Shown here piece after piece: positions 44,510-53,159 of a DNA stretch of 64,000 nt; positions within the stretch are counted from its first letter, which is position 1; every line of letters starts with the position of its first letter. The translations under genes were made by a program, and so were the position numbers. The stretch is from Lachnospiraceae bacterium. Lineage in GTDB: Bacteria > Bacillota > Clostridia > Lachnospirales > Lachnospiraceae. The stretch lies in assembly GCA_024404675.1 (NCBI GenBank), contig JAKSPO010000001.1, positions 434,001 to 498,000 on the forward strand, read 5' to 3'. The notes below the pieces were generated by a model. The model did not search any database, was not told the DNA's origin, and saw nothing but the letters and a program-made list of their open reading frames with translations.

Positions 44510-44540
44510 AAAAAAGGCAGGTACCCGATGTGTACCTGCC
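44510..44540 (-). terminator. Second leader terminator before the ABC transporter gene
   Basis: On the minus strand a perfect 9-bp stem (GGCAGGTAC with GTACCTGCC) has a 7-nt loop and is followed by six T residues. It lies 55 nt upstream of the ATPase start, downstream of the riboswitch expression platform. Confidence 0.85.
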
Positions 44541-44553
44541 CTGAAATGCAAAT

Positions 44554-44597
44554 AAAAAAGAGACCGGTACAGCAAGCATATGCCGTACTTAAGTCTC
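44554..44597 (-). terminator. Riboswitch expression-platform terminator
   Basis: On the minus strand GAGAC and GTACGGCA pair with CTGTAC and GTCTC and are followed by TTTTTT. The 5' arm begins within the conserved GUGAGAC segment of the predicted aptamer, so aptamer and terminator exclude each other. Confidence 0.8.
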
Positions 44598-44678
44598 ACC
44601 AATTAAGATAAACCAGATTCCGAAACGAAATCATTATGTTGATTTATCACACTTACGTGTCGATTACTCCCCTAAGAA
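44590..44678 (-). ncRNA. yybP-ykoY family (manganese) riboswitch
   Basis: Read on the minus strand, the leader has the conserved segments of this aptamer in order. First is UUAGGGGAGUA, then a hairpin (ACAC/GUGU), then a helix GAUAAA/UUUAUC enclosing AUCAACAU and an inner GAUUUC/GGAAUC stem, then GGUGAGAC closing with UUAAG opposite CUUA. The two purine-rich segments face each other as an internal loop, the Mn2+ site in known structures. The 3' part overlaps a terminator, so Mn2+ binding should allow read-through. Identification is by eye against the remembered consensus. Known targets are Mn exporters and related proteins; here the gene downstream is an FtsX-type ABC transporter. Confidence 0.8.
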
Positions 44679-44685
44679 CAGGTTC

Positions 44686-44714
44686 ATTCTATCACTTCCT
44701 GTTCTCTGTGTCAA
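44686..44714 (-). promoter_or_regulatory. Promoter of the riboswitch-ABC transporter unit
   Basis: A perfect TTGACA (44714-44709) and TAGAAT (44691-44686) are spaced by 17 bp on the minus strand, a few nt before the aptamer. Confidence 0.85.
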
Positions 44715-44828
44715 CCCCGCTTCCGAACAAATCGAAAGCGCCGTGGCGTTCTGAAAAACACTCTTACCTTTTTCGCGCCATTGTGCTACAATAGGGCGGA
44801 AAATGTATCACTCACCCGGAGGGAATCT

Positions 44829-45728
44829 ATGAAAACGAAGCCACAACCGAAAACTTCCGCGACCGGACTTCTCCTCGTGCTCACCGCAGGTCTTCTGTGG
44901 GGCTCAATGGGAATCTGGGTACGAACCCTCTCCGATGCCGGACTGTCCGCGATGGACATCACACTGCTTCGCTGCATCGGCATGGTCACGCTGCTCGGTC
45001 TCTACGGACTTCTCGGAAACCGTAAGCTCTTCCGCATCCGCCTTCGGGACCTCTGGTGCTTTCTCGGCACGGGAATCGTTTCGATTCTTTTCTTCAATTA
45101 CTGCTACATGACAACCATTACGAGAACCTCTCTGTCGGTTGCGGCGCTTCTGCTTTATACCTCACCGACCTTTGTGCTTCTTTTCTCTTCGCTTCTTTTC
45201 AAGGAGAAGTTCACCCTCCGAAAGGGGATTGCACTTCTGACGGCATTTGCCGGCTGCGTATGCATCTCGGGAATCTTCGAATCCGCTTCCGGTATAAGCC
45301 CCTTAAACCTTGCCATCGGCATCGGCGCGGGCTTCGGCTATGCGATGTATTCTATCTTCGGTCATTATGCGCTTGCACGCGGCTATTCCGGCGTGACGAT
45401 CTCTTTCTACACCTTTCTGATTGCCGGCATCGGTCTTGTACCGCTCAGTAGCCCAAAGAAGGTGCTGCGCGTCCTCACAACGGATATGAGACTTATACCG
45501 TATGTGCTCGGTCTTGTCATTCTCTGTACGCTGATTCCGTACTTAAGTTACACGGCCGGCCTCCTCAGAATGGAAACCGGCCGTGCCGCAATTATAGCCT
45601 GTATCGAACCGGTTGCTGCCACACTCGTCGGCCTTCTCGTCTTCGGCGAGACGCTGTCCTTAAGCGAGCTGCTCGGTATTCTCTTCGTACTCGGCTCTGT
45701 TGTCATCGTTAATGTCTCTAAGCGCTAA
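44829..45728 (+). CDS. EamA/DMT family transporter
   Basis: A 299-residue membrane protein with ten hydrophobic helices arranged as two EamA repeats (residues ~10-145 and ~160-295). GLLWGSMGIWVRTLS is in the first helix and the ETLSLSELLGILFVLGS block in the last repeat, both typical of drug/metabolite transporters. The substrate is not predictable. The start ATG at 44829 has GGAGGG six nt upstream; a -10-like TACAAT lies at 44787-44792 with only a weak -35. It is the only gene on the plus strand in the window. It is divergent from the riboswitch unit and ends two nt from the convergent thioesterase gene. Confidence 0.92.
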   Translation: MKTKPQPKTSATGLLLVLTAGLLWGSMGIWVRTLSDAGLSAMDITLLRCIGMVTLLGLYGLLGNRKLFRIRLRDLWCFLGTGIVSILFFNYCYMTTITRTSLSVAALLLYTSPTFVLLFSSLLFKEKFTLRKGIALLTAFAGCVCISGIFESASGISPLNLAIGIGAGFGYAMYSIFGHYALARGYSGVTISFYTFLIAGIGLVPLSSPKKVLRVLTTDMRLIPYVLGLVILCTLIPYLSYTAGLLRMETGRAAIIACIEPVAATLVGLLVFGETLSLSELLGILFVLGSVVIVNVSKR

Positions 45729-45730
45729 GC

Positions 45731-46120
45731 CTACAGATGCATACCGTTCGTCATAGCGATTGCAACCATAACCCCAAGATCGTCCGTCACCTTGATCTCG
45801 TAAAAGCAGCTGCGCTTTCCGTCCTTTACCGGCTCTGCCGTTGCCGTAAGGATATTGCCCTTAGCGGCGGAAAGATAGCTGATCTGGCTGACCGCCGTTA
45901 CCGTATGCTTCTCCTTGTCGTTGGTTGCTACGGCAAATGCGAAATCGCACAGTGTGTAGATCGCACCGCCCATTACCGCACCGAGTGCGTTGCGATGCTC
46001 ATCCGTCAGCTTAAGGCTGCATACGGCGCGTCCGTCCGTCTTCTCCAAAATCTCAATTCCCGTAACCTTCGTTGCAAAGCGGTCTCCCGCAAAATACTCT
46101 CTTGCTTCCTCTGTAGTCAT
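45731..46120 (-). CDS. PaaI-type hotdog-fold thioesterase
   Basis: A 129-residue hotdog-fold protein. The helix block NALGAVMGGAIYTLCDFAFAVA (in two parts around residues 43-65) matches PaaI/YbgC-like acyl-CoA thioesterases, where the Gly-rich turn and Asp face the thioester. TAVSQISYLSAAKGN follows. The start ATG at 46120 has AAAGGAG eight nt upstream; a TTG start further up overlaps metA and was rejected. It follows metA by 13 nt. The acyl substrate is unknown. Confidence 0.85.
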   Translation of the reverse strand: MTTEEAREYFAGDRFATKVTGIEILEKTDGRAVCSLKLTDEHRNALGAVMGGAIYTLCDFAFAVATNDKEKHTVTAVSQISYLSAAKGNILTATAEPVKDGKRSCFYEIKVTDDLGVMVAIAMTNGMHL

Positions 46121-46133
46121 CTTACCTTCTCCT

Positions 46134-47054
46134 TTACTGACCAATATTATTCACATCATAAGGCGTTGCCTGATATACATAGTAGTTCACCCAGTTTGTA
46201 TAAAGGGTATTGGCATGCGCCCTCCAAAGAAGCGACGGGGTCTCCGCCGGGTCATCGTTCGGATAATAGTTCTTCGGTATCGCTATCGGAAGTCCCTTGG
46301 AAAGATCGCGCTTATACTCCTTATCAAGCGTCACGCGGTCATACTCCGGATGTCCCATGATATAGATCTGACGGCCGCCCTTAGCCATCACCAGAAATAC
46401 ACCTGCCTCTTCGGATTCCGCCATGATTGTAAGCTCGGGATTGGCTGCGATTGCCTCCCGGGAAACGGTTGTGTGACGACTGTGCGGCATAAAGAACGAA
46501 TCGTCAAAGCCACGCACCAGCGGCTCTCTTCGGTTCATTACCGTATGGCGGAACAGTCCGAACAGCTTCTCCTTAAGCGGAAGCTTCGGGATGCCGTAAT
46601 GGTAGTAAAGGCCCGCCTGTGCACCCCAGCAGATATGCAGTGTACTTGTAACATTGGTCTTACTCCAGTCCATAATCTGCTTAAGCTCCTCCCAGTAGGT
46701 TACCTCCTCGAATTCCATCTGCTCCACCGGCGCACCCGTGATAATCAGACCGTCGAATTTCTGCTCCTTCACATCCTCAAAGGTAAGATAGAACTGATCC
46801 AGATGGCTCTTCGCCGTATTGGTTCCCACATAGGTTGCCGTTGTTAAGAAGGTAAGATCAATCTGTAAGGGAGTGTTCGAAAGGCTTCTCAAAAGCTGAA
46901 CCTCCGTATCCTCCTTTAAAGGCATCAGATTCAGAACCGCAATGCGTAACGGACGGATGTCCTGCGCCATGGCTCTGTTCTCATCCATAACAAAAACATT
47001 CTCATCAATCATAATCTGTCTTGCCGGCAGATCATTCTGTACTTTAATCGGCAT
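46134..47054 (-). CDS. metA: Homoserine O-acetyltransferase (MetA-type)
   Basis: A 306-residue MetA that activates homoserine for methionine synthesis. The catalytic Cys142 is in [10 protein letters not shown]. The residue that sets acyl specificity is Glu111 ([10 protein letters not shown]). Published work on Bacillus cereus MetA showed Glu111 favours acetyl-CoA, whereas Gly111 (Escherichia coli) favours succinyl-CoA, so acetylation is predicted here despite the usual succinyltransferase label. The start is ATG 47054, right after the ligA stop with AAAGGAAG upstream; the longer frame overlaps ligA. No S-box is seen in front, consistent with expression from the ligA transcript. Confidence 0.95.
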   Translation of the reverse strand: MPIKVQNDLPARQIMIDENVFVMDENRAMAQDIRPLRIAVLNLMPLKEDTEVQLLRSLSNTPLQIDLTFLTTATYVGTNTAKSHLDQFYLTFEDVKEQKFDGLIITGAPVEQMEFEEVTYWEELKQIMDWSKTNVTSTLHICWGAQAGLYYHYGIPKLPLKEKLFGLFRHTVMNRREPLVRGFDDSFFMPHSRHTTVSREAIAANPELTIMAESEEAGVFLVMAKGGRQIYIMGHPEYDRVTLDKEYKRDLSKGLPIAIPKNYYPNDDPAETPSLLWRAHANTLYTNWVNYYVYQATPYDVNNIGQ

Positions 47055-47055
47055 A

Positions 47056-49023
47056 CTACTCTTCCTTTCCTTCACAAAGCGCAAGGAAATCCTCCTCCGA
47101 AAGAATCGGAATTCCAAGCTCCTTTGCTTTCTTATTCTTCGACGAACCGCTTTCCCGGTCGTTATTAATCAGATAATCCGTCTTCGCGGAAACCGAACCC
47201 GCAACCTTACCGCCGCGCTCCTCAATATAGCTCTTGACCGCGTCACGGTTCGGAAAATGCATCACCGAACCGGTTATAACGAAGGTCTTGCCGGAAATCG
47301 GGGATTCCTGCGCCGCTGCTGCCGCCTCAAAGCTTACGACCGAAAGAAGGTCTGAAAGCTGTCTATCATTCTCGGCGTCCGCCATATATTCCGTAAAGCT
47401 TCCTGCAAGCACCTCGCCGAGTCCGTCGATAGAAAGAAGCTCTTCTCTCGCAGCCGAACGAATCGCCTGCATATCATACGAAAAATGTCTGCATATCAGC
47501 TTGGCATTGGCTAAACCGATTCCGGGAATACCTAAACTATACAGGAATTTCGGCATACTGACAAGAGAAGCTTTTTTCGCTGCCGCAAGCAGGTTCAGAA
47601 AGGACTTCTCTCCAAAGCCCTCCATACTGGTGAATTCAGCCCTGATCTCCGGCGTATCCATTCGAAAGAAATCCGCAGGCTCCTTCACAAAGCCCTTTGC
47701 GATCAGCTTCTCGATTGTCATCTCGGAGAGTCCCTCGATATTCATCGCGTCGCGCGAGGCAAAATGACTGAACAGCTTGATCTTCTTCGCAAGACACTTC
47801 GGGTTTCCGCAGTAAAGTTCCTTTGCTTCGTTCAAGGCGCGCACCTCGGTTCTGCCGCCGCACACCGGGCAGGTTTCGGGAATCGGCATATTGCCGCTTC
47901 GTGTCAGGTTGTCCGCAATCTGCGGAATGATCATATTGGCCTTATAAACCGTAATCTCGTCACCGATTCCGAGCTGCAGCTCCTCCATAATGCTCAGGTT
48001 GTGCACACTCGCACGGCTGACAGTCGTTCCCTCAAGCTCAACAGGCTCAAAGATTGCCACCGGGTTGATAAGCCCGGTTCTCGAAGGGCTCCATTCGATC
48101 GAAAGAAGCCTCGTTGCTCTCGTTTCGTCCTTCCATTTGAAGGCAATGGCGTTACGCGGGAATTTCGCCGTTCGTCCGAGGCTTCGGCCGTAGGCGATAT
48201 CGTTATAGGTGAGCACCAGGCCGTCCGACGGAAAATCATTTGCGGAAATCGTATCTGCGAACCACTGAATCGTCTCCGCCATCGTCTCACGGTTCACCAC
48301 CTTATAATCAACCGGTTCAAAGCCAAGCTCCTTCAGATACGAAAGCTGCTCCGTTCTTGTTGAAAAACCGTCCTCGCCGTCCATACTGATCAGGGCAAAC
48401 GGAAACAGGTACACATTTCTCTCCGCCGTGATGCGGTTATTCAGCTGTCTTACGGTACCGCTGCAGAGATTTCTCGGATTCTTGTAGCGATCCTCGTCCT
48501 TCGGGATTGCAGCATTGATCTTCTCAAAATCACTGTAACGGATAACAGCCTCACCACGGAGCACAAGCTCACCCTTGTAAGCGATTTTAAGCGGTATATT
48601 CTTAAACACGCGGGCATTGTTCGTGATGACCTCACCGATTTCTCCGTTCCCCCTTGTGACAGCCTTGTAAAGCTCACCGTCACGATAGGTAAGCACCACG
48701 GTAAGACCGTCAAGCTTCCAGGAAAGGATGCTGTCCCGCTCGCCGGTCCAGGCCGCAAGCGCCTCGCGGTCCTTCGTCTTATCAAGGGAAAGCATCGGAC
48801 TTTCGTGACGTTCCTTCGGAAGCTCCGAAAGAATCTCATATCCGGCATGCTGTGTCGGACTGTTCGAAAGAACGATTCCGGTCTCCTCCTCCAGCCTACG
48901 AAGCTCATCATACAAGGCATCGTATTCGAAGTTGGACATGACCTCACGGTCCTCCTGCTCATAAACTCTGGCGGCTTCGTCAAGGATTCTCACCAGCTCC
49001 GCAATTCTCTCTTTCTTATCCAT
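47056..49023 (-). CDS. ligA: NAD-dependent DNA ligase LigA
   Basis: A 655-residue DNA ligase. The N-terminal NMN-binding Ia helices precede the adenylation motif SWKLDGLTV (nucleophile Lys near residue 102) and VVLRGEAVI. The OB domain follows, then the zinc-finger cysteines (CPVCGG...CGNPKC) near 400-420, HhH repeats (SIPGIG-like [11 protein letters not shown]), and a C-terminal BRCT domain ([10 protein letters not shown], from about 575). The start ATG at 49023 has AAGGAG seven nt upstream. It follows a pseudouridine synthase gene by nine nt. Confidence 0.97.
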   Translation of the reverse strand: MDKKERIAELVRILDEAARVYEQEDREVMSNFEYDALYDELRRLEEETGIVLSNSPTQHAGYEILSELPKERHESPMLSLDKTKDREALAAWTGERDSILSWKLDGLTVVLTYRDGELYKAVTRGNGEIGEVITNNARVFKNIPLKIAYKGELVLRGEAVIRYSDFEKINAAIPKDEDRYKNPRNLCSGTVRQLNNRITAERNVYLFPFALISMDGEDGFSTRTEQLSYLKELGFEPVDYKVVNRETMAETIQWFADTISANDFPSDGLVLTYNDIAYGRSLGRTAKFPRNAIAFKWKDETRATRLLSIEWSPSRTGLINPVAIFEPVELEGTTVSRASVHNLSIMEELQLGIGDEITVYKANMIIPQIADNLTRSGNMPIPETCPVCGGRTEVRALNEAKELYCGNPKCLAKKIKLFSHFASRDAMNIEGLSEMTIEKLIAKGFVKEPADFFRMDTPEIRAEFTSMEGFGEKSFLNLLAAAKKASLVSMPKFLYSLGIPGIGLANAKLICRHFSYDMQAIRSAAREELLSIDGLGEVLAGSFTEYMADAENDRQLSDLLSVVSFEAAAAAQESPISGKTFVITGSVMHFPNRDAVKSYIEERGGKVAGSVSAKTDYLINNDRESGSSKNKKAKELGIPILSEEDFLALCEGKEE

Positions 49024-49032
49024 AAAGGCTCC

Positions 49033-49740
49033 TTAAAGCATCTTTCTAAGCTCCGCAAGCTCCTTCGGCGTCACCTCACGGTATTCGCCGCTCGGAAGCT
49101 CCCCGAGAAGAATATTCATAACACGCACGCGCTTCAATGCAACGACCCGATACTCAAGGTATTCGCACATGCGTCGTATCTGTCGATTCATTCCCTGAAT
49201 CAGAACGATTCGGAAGAAGCATTCTCCGATCTGCTGTACACGGCACGGCGCCGTCTTCTTGCCAAGAATCGGAAGTCCGTTTGCCATCCGGTATAAAAAC
49301 TCGGGAGTAAGCGGCTTGTCCACGCGCACCAGATATTCCTTCTCATGATTCTCGCCGGCCTTGGCAATCTTGTTTGCCAGGTCGCCATCGTTCGTAAGAA
49401 GGATCAATCCGCTCGAATTCTTGTCCAGTCGGCCGATCGTATAGATTCGCTTATTATACTTGATATAGTCGATAATATTGTCCGGATTGCTTCGATCCGA
49501 TGTACACTCAACACCCCGTGGCTTATGAAATGCGAGCACGACCTTGTCGTCCTTCTTTGTAAGGCTAACCGCCTTGCCGCGCATCGTAACGGACTGTCCC
49601 GGAAGCACCCTGGTTCCGACCGATGCTGTCGTCCCGTCTACTGCAATCACGCCCTCTTCAATCAGGCGGTCCGCCTCTCTTCGCGAACACACCCCGGCGT
49701 CGCTTAAATATTTATTCAGTCTGATTCCATCCTGTTCCAT
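49033..49740 (-). CDS. RsuA/RluF-family pseudouridine synthase
   Basis: A 235-residue rRNA pseudouridine synthase. An N-terminal S4 domain (residues 5-55, LSDAGVCSRREADRL) is followed by the catalytic domain with active-site Asp in IGRLDKNSSGLILLTNDGD near 102. The C-terminal QGMNRQIRRMCEYL block is typical of the RluB/E/F group, and the opening RLNKYLSDAG resembles RluF (23S position 2604 region). Exact specificity is uncertain. It lies three nt from the autolysin gene stop and nine nt before ligA. Confidence 0.92.
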   Translation of the reverse strand: MEQDGIRLNKYLSDAGVCSRREADRLIEEGVIAVDGTTASVGTRVLPGQSVTMRGKAVSLTKKDDKVVLAFHKPRGVECTSDRSNPDNIIDYIKYNKRIYTIGRLDKNSSGLILLTNDGDLANKIAKAGENHEKEYLVRVDKPLTPEFLYRMANGLPILGKKTAPCRVQQIGECFFRIVLIQGMNRQIRRMCEYLEYRVVALKRVRVMNILLGELPSGEYREVTPKELAELRKML

Positions 49741-49743
49741 TGC

Positions 49744-52700
49744 TTATTCCTTTTTGATTGTAATTGTATAAACCGTCTCGGTTCCGTTCTGCGCTTTTAC
49801 CTTCAAGGTACGGGTGTTCTCGCCCGGATTAAGCGTCCATTTGCCGGTTCCCTCACTTACCGACGAAAGCTTACTCACCGGGGAGCCGCTTATCGTAACA
49901 CTCTTCACGGTAGAAGGAACCGTAGCTGTGTAGCGTAACGTACTGTACAAAAAGGTCGGCTTCAGGCTCACGGTATTCTCTGCATCGGTCTTAATCGACA
50001 GTGTCTTAAGATAGCCGTTCGGATTCAGTAAAAGTGCAGGCTCCGGCACGGCCTTCTCCGGCATATTGTCGAAAACCGGGATGGAAAATGTGATCGTCAT
50101 ATCATCATAATCTTCCATCGCCTTATATGCAAGATAAACTTTGTACGCTTCGGATTTCGGCGCTTCGGCATTACTCATATACTGATGAGAATAGGTACTT
50201 CGGCCCGTCACATTATATTTCTGCAGATATATCGTGTTCTGTCCGCGGTTGATATAGCTGTTTCCGATGTAATAGCCTCCGCCGACCAGCGCACTGTAGC
50301 GGTTGTTCCATGGAATCATACAGCTCTTGTTAAGCGCTGCGCCGGTACCGCCGTATTTTGCAAATTTCAGACCGTTCTTCACAGCACCCATACTTGCCGT
50401 GCTGTTGTAAGCACCGATATTATAGTAATTGTAATAGCCCTCAAACCCTGCAACCTTACCGGTACAGCTGCTGCTGAATGCGGTGGCGCTGACCACAACC
50501 TCCTGCTTTACACGGGATGCCAGGTGGTACGGGCTGACACCCGAATATGCGGCCGCCTCGAGAAATGCCTGTGAGTACAAAACCGTTCTCGTCTTCCCCT
50601 CAGCGTCCTTATAGCTCAGGTTCGCTTTATACATCGGAGTCCCTTTCAGAATACTCTCGACGCCTTCCTGCGTCTGATGTGTCTTATCGTAGGACAGTTC
50701 CTCGAACATGAATACAGACTCTTCCTTGAGCCAGTTTCTCGGATCCATAAAATACTGCAGACCGGCAGTGGATATCGTAACCCAATAGCTGCTGTCATAT
50801 GGTACAAAGGTATCGGTTCCCCAGTTGTAAGCACCTGTTTTAAAAGAGAGCCAGCGGATGGCCTTGTCGTTATGCACAAGGTTCATTCCCACCTTGTCCT
50901 CGCCTTCGATTGCCTGCTTCCAGCTAAGTCCGGTTCGGTATGCATGAAATACCCAGTTCGGATGCTCTCTATGGAGCTCCGAAAGATACGGAATATAGCT
51001 TTCCGGGAAGCCCTCCGTACGCATCATAGCTGTGAAGTCCTTATCAATCATAATCGGTTCGAACGGCGGCGCTGCGGGAACGGCGCTCAAGCATATCGCC
51101 TCTGCCGGAATATAGCCGCGGACAAGTTCATTCTCACACCGGGCAACCACCTTCATATATCGATTCTCCGCATTAACCATAGTCCCGATTACATAAATAT
51201 CCTGCCCCTTTGCAAGCTTCACCGAAACACCGCTTAGCGTCTTCACCTGTGCAGCCGTCGCGGACGGTGACGCCCGCAAAACATTCGCCTCCAAAGACGA
51301 CGCCCAGATTCCCGCACCGCTGTCAACCGACAGCTCCACATATAAACCGTAGGCGTAGCCCTCCGTCATTCTGCCGTTCACTTCAGTCATGACGCGGTAC
51401 CAGACCCTACCACCCTGTATGCTTTGCCCGAACACATATAAAAGCTGCCCGTTTGAAAGCTTCGCAATAGCGGTATGACTCGTGGACGGTCCGGAACGCA
51501 GGTTCATTGTGCTCGCACTGACCACAGCGGAATAATGATATTCCGACTGCTGCAATCGGTCCGGAAGCGCTTCACCGGGCTCATTTGCCTCAGTTTTCAT
51601 CTCCTTCGTAAGCGTGACATAGCTTGCGAGCAAATATCCCTCGTAGGAAGCATCGTTCACCTTGACCGTTACCCGATACCAGAGTGCTCCGTCTGCCGCA
51701 TGGGAATATCCTTTTGCAACCAGCTTCTGGCCCTTTGACAGGGTTGTAAGCTTTGAAAACTCCGTTCCCGCTCCGCTCCTCAGGTTAAGTGTCGAGGCAT
51801 TCACGGTTCCGTCGATTGCGTATGTACCATTTGCCGGGACCGGTTTCTGTGTCGGCGTGTTCGTCGGCGTCGGGGTACTTGTCGGCGTCGGTGCATTCGT
51901 AGGTTTCGGCGTACTTGTAGGTGTCGGCGTACTTGTAGGCGTCGGCGTGCTCGTTGGCGTCGGCGTGCTCGTTGGCGTCGGCGTGCTCGTTGGCGTCGGT
52001 GTCGAAGACGGCAACTGATCCGTCAATGTAATATAATTACCAAACACATAAGCTGTATAGCTATCCCCTCGATACGAAAGCGTCACCTTTCTCCACAGAT
52101 TACCATAGCTGTCCTTTGCGTCGGCAAGTACAGTCATTCTGTCACCTTTCGTAAGCGAAAAAAGCTTTGTATATTGCGTTCCCGGTCCGCTTCGAACATT
52201 GAGCTGCGCTACATTCACAACACCGTATTGCAGCTTCGGCGTCGGCGCCCCGGTCGGAATCTGCGTAACGGTCGGCAGTGCCGCGTCACCGCTTCGACTC
52301 ACATAAGCAGCCAGCATATATCCCTCCGTCTGCTTTCCCGCAAGGGTGACACGCACCCGGTACCAAAGAGCTCCGTCTCCATCGTTCCTGCTTCCAAGAA
52401 CAGTAACCTTGTCCCCTTTATGAAGCGTACCAAGCTTCGCATAAGTAGCACCCGCACCGCTTCGCACATTCAGTGTATTGGCGGTTATAATCCCCGTGCC
52501 CGCAACCGGCTGCGCCGTCGGCGTCGCGGAAGGCCCTACCGTCGGCTTTGGAACAGGCGTGGGCGTTGCTCCGAGCACCCCAGGCTTTATGTAACTTTTA
52601 TAACAATATCCGTTCACGGACTTCCCTTTAAAGGTGCAGGAAATACGGTACCATTCTCCGCTTGTGCCAAGAATCGTAACCTTGTTATTCTTCGTCAGAT

Positions 52701-52896
52701 ATACTTTGTCTCCGTTCAGGGTAAGGATCGCATAAGAAGTACCCGGACCCGTACGGACATTCAGATATTCCGCCGTACAATATCCGGTATTATCAGAAGC
52801 CAAAGCCTGTCTCGCTTGCACAAGCAGCCCCGGCACAGATTGTAAAATCAGAGCAAGCACCAACAACCTTGCAATCAAACTGCGATATTGTTTCAT
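49744..52896 (-). CDS. Secreted multi-SH3b autolysin with glucosaminidase domain
   Basis: A 1050-residue secreted wall hydrolase. A Sec signal peptide (cleavage near residue 33, ALAS) is followed by five clear SH3b repeats (LNVRTGPGT, LNVRSGAGA, LNVRSGPGT, LNLRSGAGT, MNLRSGPST) and one degenerate copy. Pro/Thr linkers separate them; a (TSTPTP)n stretch near 300-350 is encoded by an 18-bp minisatellite. Residues about 640-930 form an N-acetylglucosaminidase (GH73/LytD-like) domain, with catalytic Glu likely in SRVKQEVV. A cadherin-like beta-sandwich ends the protein. The start ATG at 52896 has CGGAG upstream. It should cut peptidoglycan glycan strands during growth or cell separation. Confidence 0.9.
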   Translation of the reverse strand: MKQYRSLIARLLVLALILQSVPGLLVQARQALASDNTGYCTAEYLNVRTGPGTSYAILTLNGDKVYLTKNNKVTILGTSGEWYRISCTFKGKSVNGYCYKSYIKPGVLGATPTPVPKPTVGPSATPTAQPVAGTGIITANTLNVRSGAGATYAKLGTLHKGDKVTVLGSRNDGDGALWYRVRVTLAGKQTEGYMLAAYVSRSGDAALPTVTQIPTGAPTPKLQYGVVNVAQLNVRSGPGTQYTKLFSLTKGDRMTVLADAKDSYGNLWRKVTLSYRGDSYTAYVFGNYITLTDQLPSSTPTPTSTPTPTSTPTPTSTPTPTSTPTPTSTPKPTNAPTPTSTPTPTNTPTQKPVPANGTYAIDGTVNASTLNLRSGAGTEFSKLTTLSKGQKLVAKGYSHAADGALWYRVTVKVNDASYEGYLLASYVTLTKEMKTEANEPGEALPDRLQQSEYHYSAVVSASTMNLRSGPSTSHTAIAKLSNGQLLYVFGQSIQGGRVWYRVMTEVNGRMTEGYAYGLYVELSVDSGAGIWASSLEANVLRASPSATAAQVKTLSGVSVKLAKGQDIYVIGTMVNAENRYMKVVARCENELVRGYIPAEAICLSAVPAAPPFEPIMIDKDFTAMMRTEGFPESYIPYLSELHREHPNWVFHAYRTGLSWKQAIEGEDKVGMNLVHNDKAIRWLSFKTGAYNWGTDTFVPYDSSYWVTISTAGLQYFMDPRNWLKEESVFMFEELSYDKTHQTQEGVESILKGTPMYKANLSYKDAEGKTRTVLYSQAFLEAAAYSGVSPYHLASRVKQEVVVSATAFSSSCTGKVAGFEGYYNYYNIGAYNSTASMGAVKNGLKFAKYGGTGAALNKSCMIPWNNRYSALVGGGYYIGNSYINRGQNTIYLQKYNVTGRSTYSHQYMSNAEAPKSEAYKVYLAYKAMEDYDDMTITFSIPVFDNMPEKAVPEPALLLNPNGYLKTLSIKTDAENTVSLKPTFLYSTLRYTATVPSTVKSVTISGSPVSKLSSVSEGTGKWTLNPGENTRTLKVKAQNGTETVYTITIKKE

Positions 52897-52915
52897 ATAT
52901 TACTCCGGCCAAGAG

Positions 52916-52952
52916 AAAAAAGCTCTGCGGTGCAAAACACTCCTGCCCCGCA
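52916..52952 (-). promoter_or_regulatory. Leader hairpin with T-run before the autolysin gene (possible attenuator)
   Basis: On the minus strand TGCGG-GCA pairs with TGC-CCGCA around one mismatch and is followed, five nt later, by TTTTTT. It lies between the promoter and the ribosome site. It could terminate some transcripts early; no ligand aptamer is recognisable. Confidence 0.4.
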
Positions 52953-52962
52953 TTTATAAAAT

Positions 52963-52992
52963 ATTATACTACAATTGGTAGTGTATATGCAA
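52963..52992 (-). promoter_or_regulatory. Promoter of the autolysin gene
   Basis: TTGCAT (52992-52987) and a perfect TATAAT (52968-52963) are spaced by 18 bp on the minus strand, 67 nt before the start codon. Confidence 0.75.
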
Positions 52993-53063
52993 GAAAAACA
53001 GCACTATTTGTGCCTTGAATATGTTCACACCTTCCTACACCGCCGACTTATCCCACATCAACC

Positions 53064-53105
53064 AAAAAGGGAGACATCCTCGAACCAAAAAGGCTCATGT
53101 CTCCC
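53064..53105 (-). terminator. Intrinsic terminator after the micro-lipoprotein gene
   Basis: On the minus strand GGGAGACAT pairs with ATGTCTCCC around an inner GAGCC/GGTTC helix, followed by TTTTT. It lies 55 nt after the 36-aa gene and about 70 nt before the autolysin promoter. The stretch 52993-53159 holds nothing else that I can identify. Confidence 0.85.
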
Positions 53106-53159
53106 AACCAAACGTAATAAAAATCAGTCACCCCCGGCTATCAGGGGCAACCACTTTTC

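Noticed and set aside
44781..44829. Upstream start for the EamA transporter adding 16 residues
   Set aside because: The ATG at 44829 has GGAGGG at the right distance; the extension overlaps the probable -10 region.
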